A DNA stretch of 64,000 bases from Lentiprolixibacter aurantiacus (GTDB lineage Bacteria > Bacteroidota > Bacteroidia > Flavobacteriales > Flavobacteriaceae): assembly GCF_026241225.1 (NCBI RefSeq), contig NZ_JAPFQP010000002.1, forward strand, positions 186,001 through 250,000, read 5' to 3'. Shown piece by piece: positions 62,124 to 64,000 of the stretch. Both the position numbers and the translations under genes were made by a program. The notes beneath the pieces are model-generated. The model was not told the DNA's origin and made no database searches. It worked only from the letters and a program-made list of their open reading frames with translations. The first letter of the stretch is position 1. Every line of letters starts with the position of its first letter.

Positions 62124-62639
62124 GTGAGTAAAAGGGCCCTCAAAAAATATCTGGCCAGTCTTCCCAAACCAGCCCTGGAGGAACAGGTTATGGACCTGTA
62201 TGAGCGCTTTGCTCCAGTCAAGAAGTACTATGATTTTGCTTTTAATCCAAAGGAGGATAAATTGATTCAGGAGGCTAAATCCCGTATTTCCAACGAATAT
62301 TTTCCAGTTAAGCGAAGGCGACCCAGGGCGCGCAGGTCTGTAGCTCAGAAATATATCAGGCAGTTTCGCACCCTTGGTATGGCACCTTTCCTTATCGCCG
62401 ACCTCATGCTGTTCAACCTGGAGATAGCACAGACCTTTTCCCGGGAAAAAAAGGTTCCTGAGGCTTTTTACAGGAGTATGTTGAATTCTTTTACAGAAGC
62501 TACACAGTATTTGGTACAGGAGGCACTTTTATCCGATTTTAAGGATCGAATTCTTTCTATTTATGAAGAAATCAGTATTCAGGAATGGCCACTAAAAGAT
62601 GGTTTTAACAGGGCTATTGATATCCTGGACCTGGATTAA
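62124..62639 (+). CDS. DUF6155-like small basic protein
   Basis: 171 residues from a GTG. Helical and basic, with SKRALKKYLASLPKPALEEQVMDLYERF at the start and VKRRRPRARRSVAQKYIRQFRTLG in the middle. It resembles DUF6155 proteins found in Bacteroidota, but the assignment is from memory of the pattern. Function unknown. The 2-hydroxyacid dehydrogenase gene follows after 20 bases. Confidence 0.7.
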   Translation: MSKRALKKYLASLPKPALEEQVMDLYERFAPVKKYYDFAFNPKEDKLIQEAKSRISNEYFPVKRRRPRARRSVAQKYIRQFRTLGMAPFLIADLMLFNLEIAQTFSREKKVPEAFYRSMLNSFTEATQYLVQEALLSDFKDRILSIYEEISIQEWPLKDGFNRAIDILDLD

Positions 62640-62659
62640 TAAATAAAATAAATCGTTTT

Positions 62660-63589
62660 ATGCCTATTGTAATTATTCGGAACGATCACAAAACCATGGC
62701 CTGGAAAGAAGCCCTTTTAAAGGCAGACCCGGAGCTGGAAATATATGCCCATGACGAGGAGCATGATCCCGAAAGAATAACCATGGCCATAGTTTGGAAA
62801 CCTCCCCATGGGGTATTATCACATTACCCCAATCTTGGAGCCATAGCTTCATTTGGAGCAGGAGTGGATTTCCTGTTTGAAGAAAACAGCTTACCAGAAG
62901 GTGTGCCTATTACCCGTGTTGTTGATCCGGTTCTGGCAGCCGATATGTCTGAATTTGTGACTGCGGTTATCCTGGCACAGCTGAAAAACTTACTGGTCTT
63001 TAAACATATTCAGCCCAATAAAAAATGGTTGCCTATGGAATACAGGCGTATAAGCGAAGTTTCCGTAGGCATTATGGGATTGGGAGAATTGGGTTGCCGA
63101 CTGGCTGTAGATCTGGTTAGATTTGGTTTTAAGGTCAGGGGATGGGCCCGTTCGGAAAAAGATATTGACAAGGTTTCCTGCTTTGCTGGTGAACAGGGCT
63201 TGACCTCGTTTTTGTCGGGCACGGATTTGCTGGTTTGCCTGTTGCCACTTACCCCTGATACGCGTGGAATACTGAACAAAGGACTTTTTATGAAGTTGCC
63301 CGAGGGAGCCTATGTTATCAATGTGGCCAGGGGCGGTCATTTGGAAGAGGATGATTTGCTTGAGGTGCTGGAACAGGGACACCTTTCCGGTGCTTTCCTG
63401 GATGTATTTTCCCGTGAACCACTTCCTGAAGATCATCCTTTCTGGCAACATCCGAAAATAGATATGAGTCCTCATGTTGCCAGTGTATCAGATGTCAATT
63501 CAGTAGTTCCTCAGTTGCTGGACAACTATTATCGCCTGCAAGAAGGGCAGCCCCTGAAAAATCAGGTATCCACATCCCGTGGATATTAA
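62660..63589 (+). CDS. ghrA: 2-hydroxyacid dehydrogenase, glyoxylate/hydroxypyruvate reductase type
   Basis: 309 residues. NAD(P)-binding motif GIMGLGELGCRLA in the middle, followed by WARSEK, which suits NADPH. Catalytic Arg in VARGGHLEEDDL, Glu in REPLPEDHPFW and His in SPHVASVS. The PLTPDTRGIL and early ASFGAGVDF stretches match GhrA-type enzymes that reduce glyoxylate and hydroxypyruvate. Confidence 0.9.
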   Translation: MPIVIIRNDHKTMAWKEALLKADPELEIYAHDEEHDPERITMAIVWKPPHGVLSHYPNLGAIASFGAGVDFLFEENSLPEGVPITRVVDPVLAADMSEFVTAVILAQLKNLLVFKHIQPNKKWLPMEYRRISEVSVGIMGLGELGCRLAVDLVRFGFKVRGWARSEKDIDKVSCFAGEQGLTSFLSGTDLLVCLLPLTPDTRGILNKGLFMKLPEGAYVINVARGGHLEEDDLLEVLEQGHLSGAFLDVFSREPLPEDHPFWQHPKIDMSPHVASVSDVNSVVPQLLDNYYRLQEGQPLKNQVSTSRGY

Positions 63590-63606
63590 TTGATAACTTT
63601 AAGAAT

Positions 63607-63643
63607 CGAAATTTCGTTAACGGACAAAAATCGGCTAGTTTTG
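63607..63643 (+). promoter_or_regulatory. Promoter region of the helicase gene with two palindromes
   Basis: TAGTTTTG at 63636-63643 is an exact -7 match 65 bases before the start codon. At the -33 position lie two overlapping perfect palindromes, CGAAATTTCG (63607-63616) and CGTTAACG (63615-63622), which could be an operator. Confidence 0.5.
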
Positions 63644-63707
63644 CAAAATTGGAGCGGTGAGAGCTCTGCAAATCACGTATTAACTTAACCCTACAAGTCG
63701 GCATTTT

Positions 63708-64000
63708 TTGCGAGTTCAGACGGAAAATATAGAAAAAAAGCTGTACGATTATCAGCTGCAGGATCTCAATGCCATCTTCAAGGTCCTTGAAGAATCACCA
63801 GAGAACTTAAACCTTTTATACCAATTGCCCACCGGCGGTGGAAAGACAGTAGTTTTTTCTGAGATTACGAGAAGGTATATCGCCCAGAAAAAGAAAAAGG
63901 TAGTGGTCCTCACGCATCGCATTGAGCTCAGTAGGCAAACCTCCCGTATGCTGGATGGATTTGGAGTGCAAAACCTGATCATCAACAGTGATGTTAAAGA
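63708..64000 (+). CDS. DEAD/DEAH-box helicase, N-terminal part
   Basis: Starts at TTG 63708 (in-frame stop at 63681, no ATG between) and runs off the window end. About 97 residues are visible: a Q-motif-like LYDYQLQDLNAIF, Walker A PTGGGKTVVF, and motif Ia VVVLTHRIELSRQ. This is the start of a UvrB/RecQ-like or Cas3-unrelated SF2 ATPase; the YDYQLQDL pattern fits the type I restriction/ATP-dependent helicase group. The class cannot be fixed without the rest. Confidence 0.82.
   Translation, partial: MRVQTENIEKKLYDYQLQDLNAIFKVLEESPENLNLLYQLPTGGGKTVVFSEITRRYIAQKKKKVVVLTHRIELSRQTSRMLDGFGVQNLIINSDVK

Noticed and set aside
1-64000. CRISPR array, insertion sequences, tRNA or rRNA genes
   Set aside because: I looked for repeated spacers, transposase-like frames, terminal repeats and cloverleaf or rRNA patterns on both strands and saw none that could be supported.

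Overview
This window reads as chromosomal DNA of a marine-type Flavobacteriaceae bacterium (Bacteroidota). Signs are PorX, the regulator of type IX secretion, the fused LpxC-FabZ enzyme, a short primary sigma factor without region 1.1, many SPII lipoproteins, start sites without Shine-Dalgarno sequences, and promoter elements of the Bacteroidota type (TTTG, about 19-20 bases, TAnnTTTG). Most of the DNA is near 45-50 % G+C in the 60-base samples I counted. No rRNA, tRNA, insertion sequence, prophage or CRISPR array was seen. The window opens inside an M28 peptidase gene and closes inside a DEAD-box helicase gene.

Layout. 1-4094: M28 peptidase end, a DUF885-like lipoprotein, a small membrane protein and alanine dehydrogenase. 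4184-7907: an AT-rich accessory patch around tsaE, holding two related membrane proteins, a 65-residue lipoprotein with a threefold peptide repeat, and two small HTH regulators. 7923-16548: porX, an HD phosphohydrolase, then the lipid A block lpxD-lpxC/fabZ-lpxA-efp-second lpxD, and sucD. 16659-20343: fabG, a vWA membrane protein, a prohibitin. 20344-28173: a complete histidine operon (hisGDCBHAFIE with a DinB-like gene between hisA and hisF) behind a leader peptide with three His codons and an attenuator. 28179-49330: DUF1853, a vWA/AAA+ pair, membrane proteins, a TruA-like synthase, tandem alpha/beta hydrolases, the cysteine genes epsC-cysM, and a run of secreted hydrolases and small conserved proteins. 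49365-51020: a small secreted peptide candidate and an M19 dipeptidase. 51209-60634: one tight operon with a hybrid kinase, a stand-alone receiver, a HEAT-repeat membrane protein, a processive family 2 glycosyltransferase, a membrane-anchored phosphatase-superfamily enzyme with TPRs, and a TPR/beta-barrel outer membrane protein. 60691-61060: a short independent transcription unit encoding two related 32-residue peptides. 61077-64000: rpoD, DUF6155, a 2-hydroxyacid dehydrogenase and the helicase start.

The best candidates for undescribed biology are: (1) the twin 32-residue peptides with their own promoter and strong terminator; (2) the 51209-60634 operon, which looks like a trans-envelope glycan assembly machine controlled by a phosphorelay without a DNA-binding output; (3) the lipoprotein with the GIDKKEIILK repeat behind three promoter sites spaced exactly 21 bp, beside paralogous AT-rich membrane proteins; and (4) the histidine attenuator, which can be drawn in full from the sequence.
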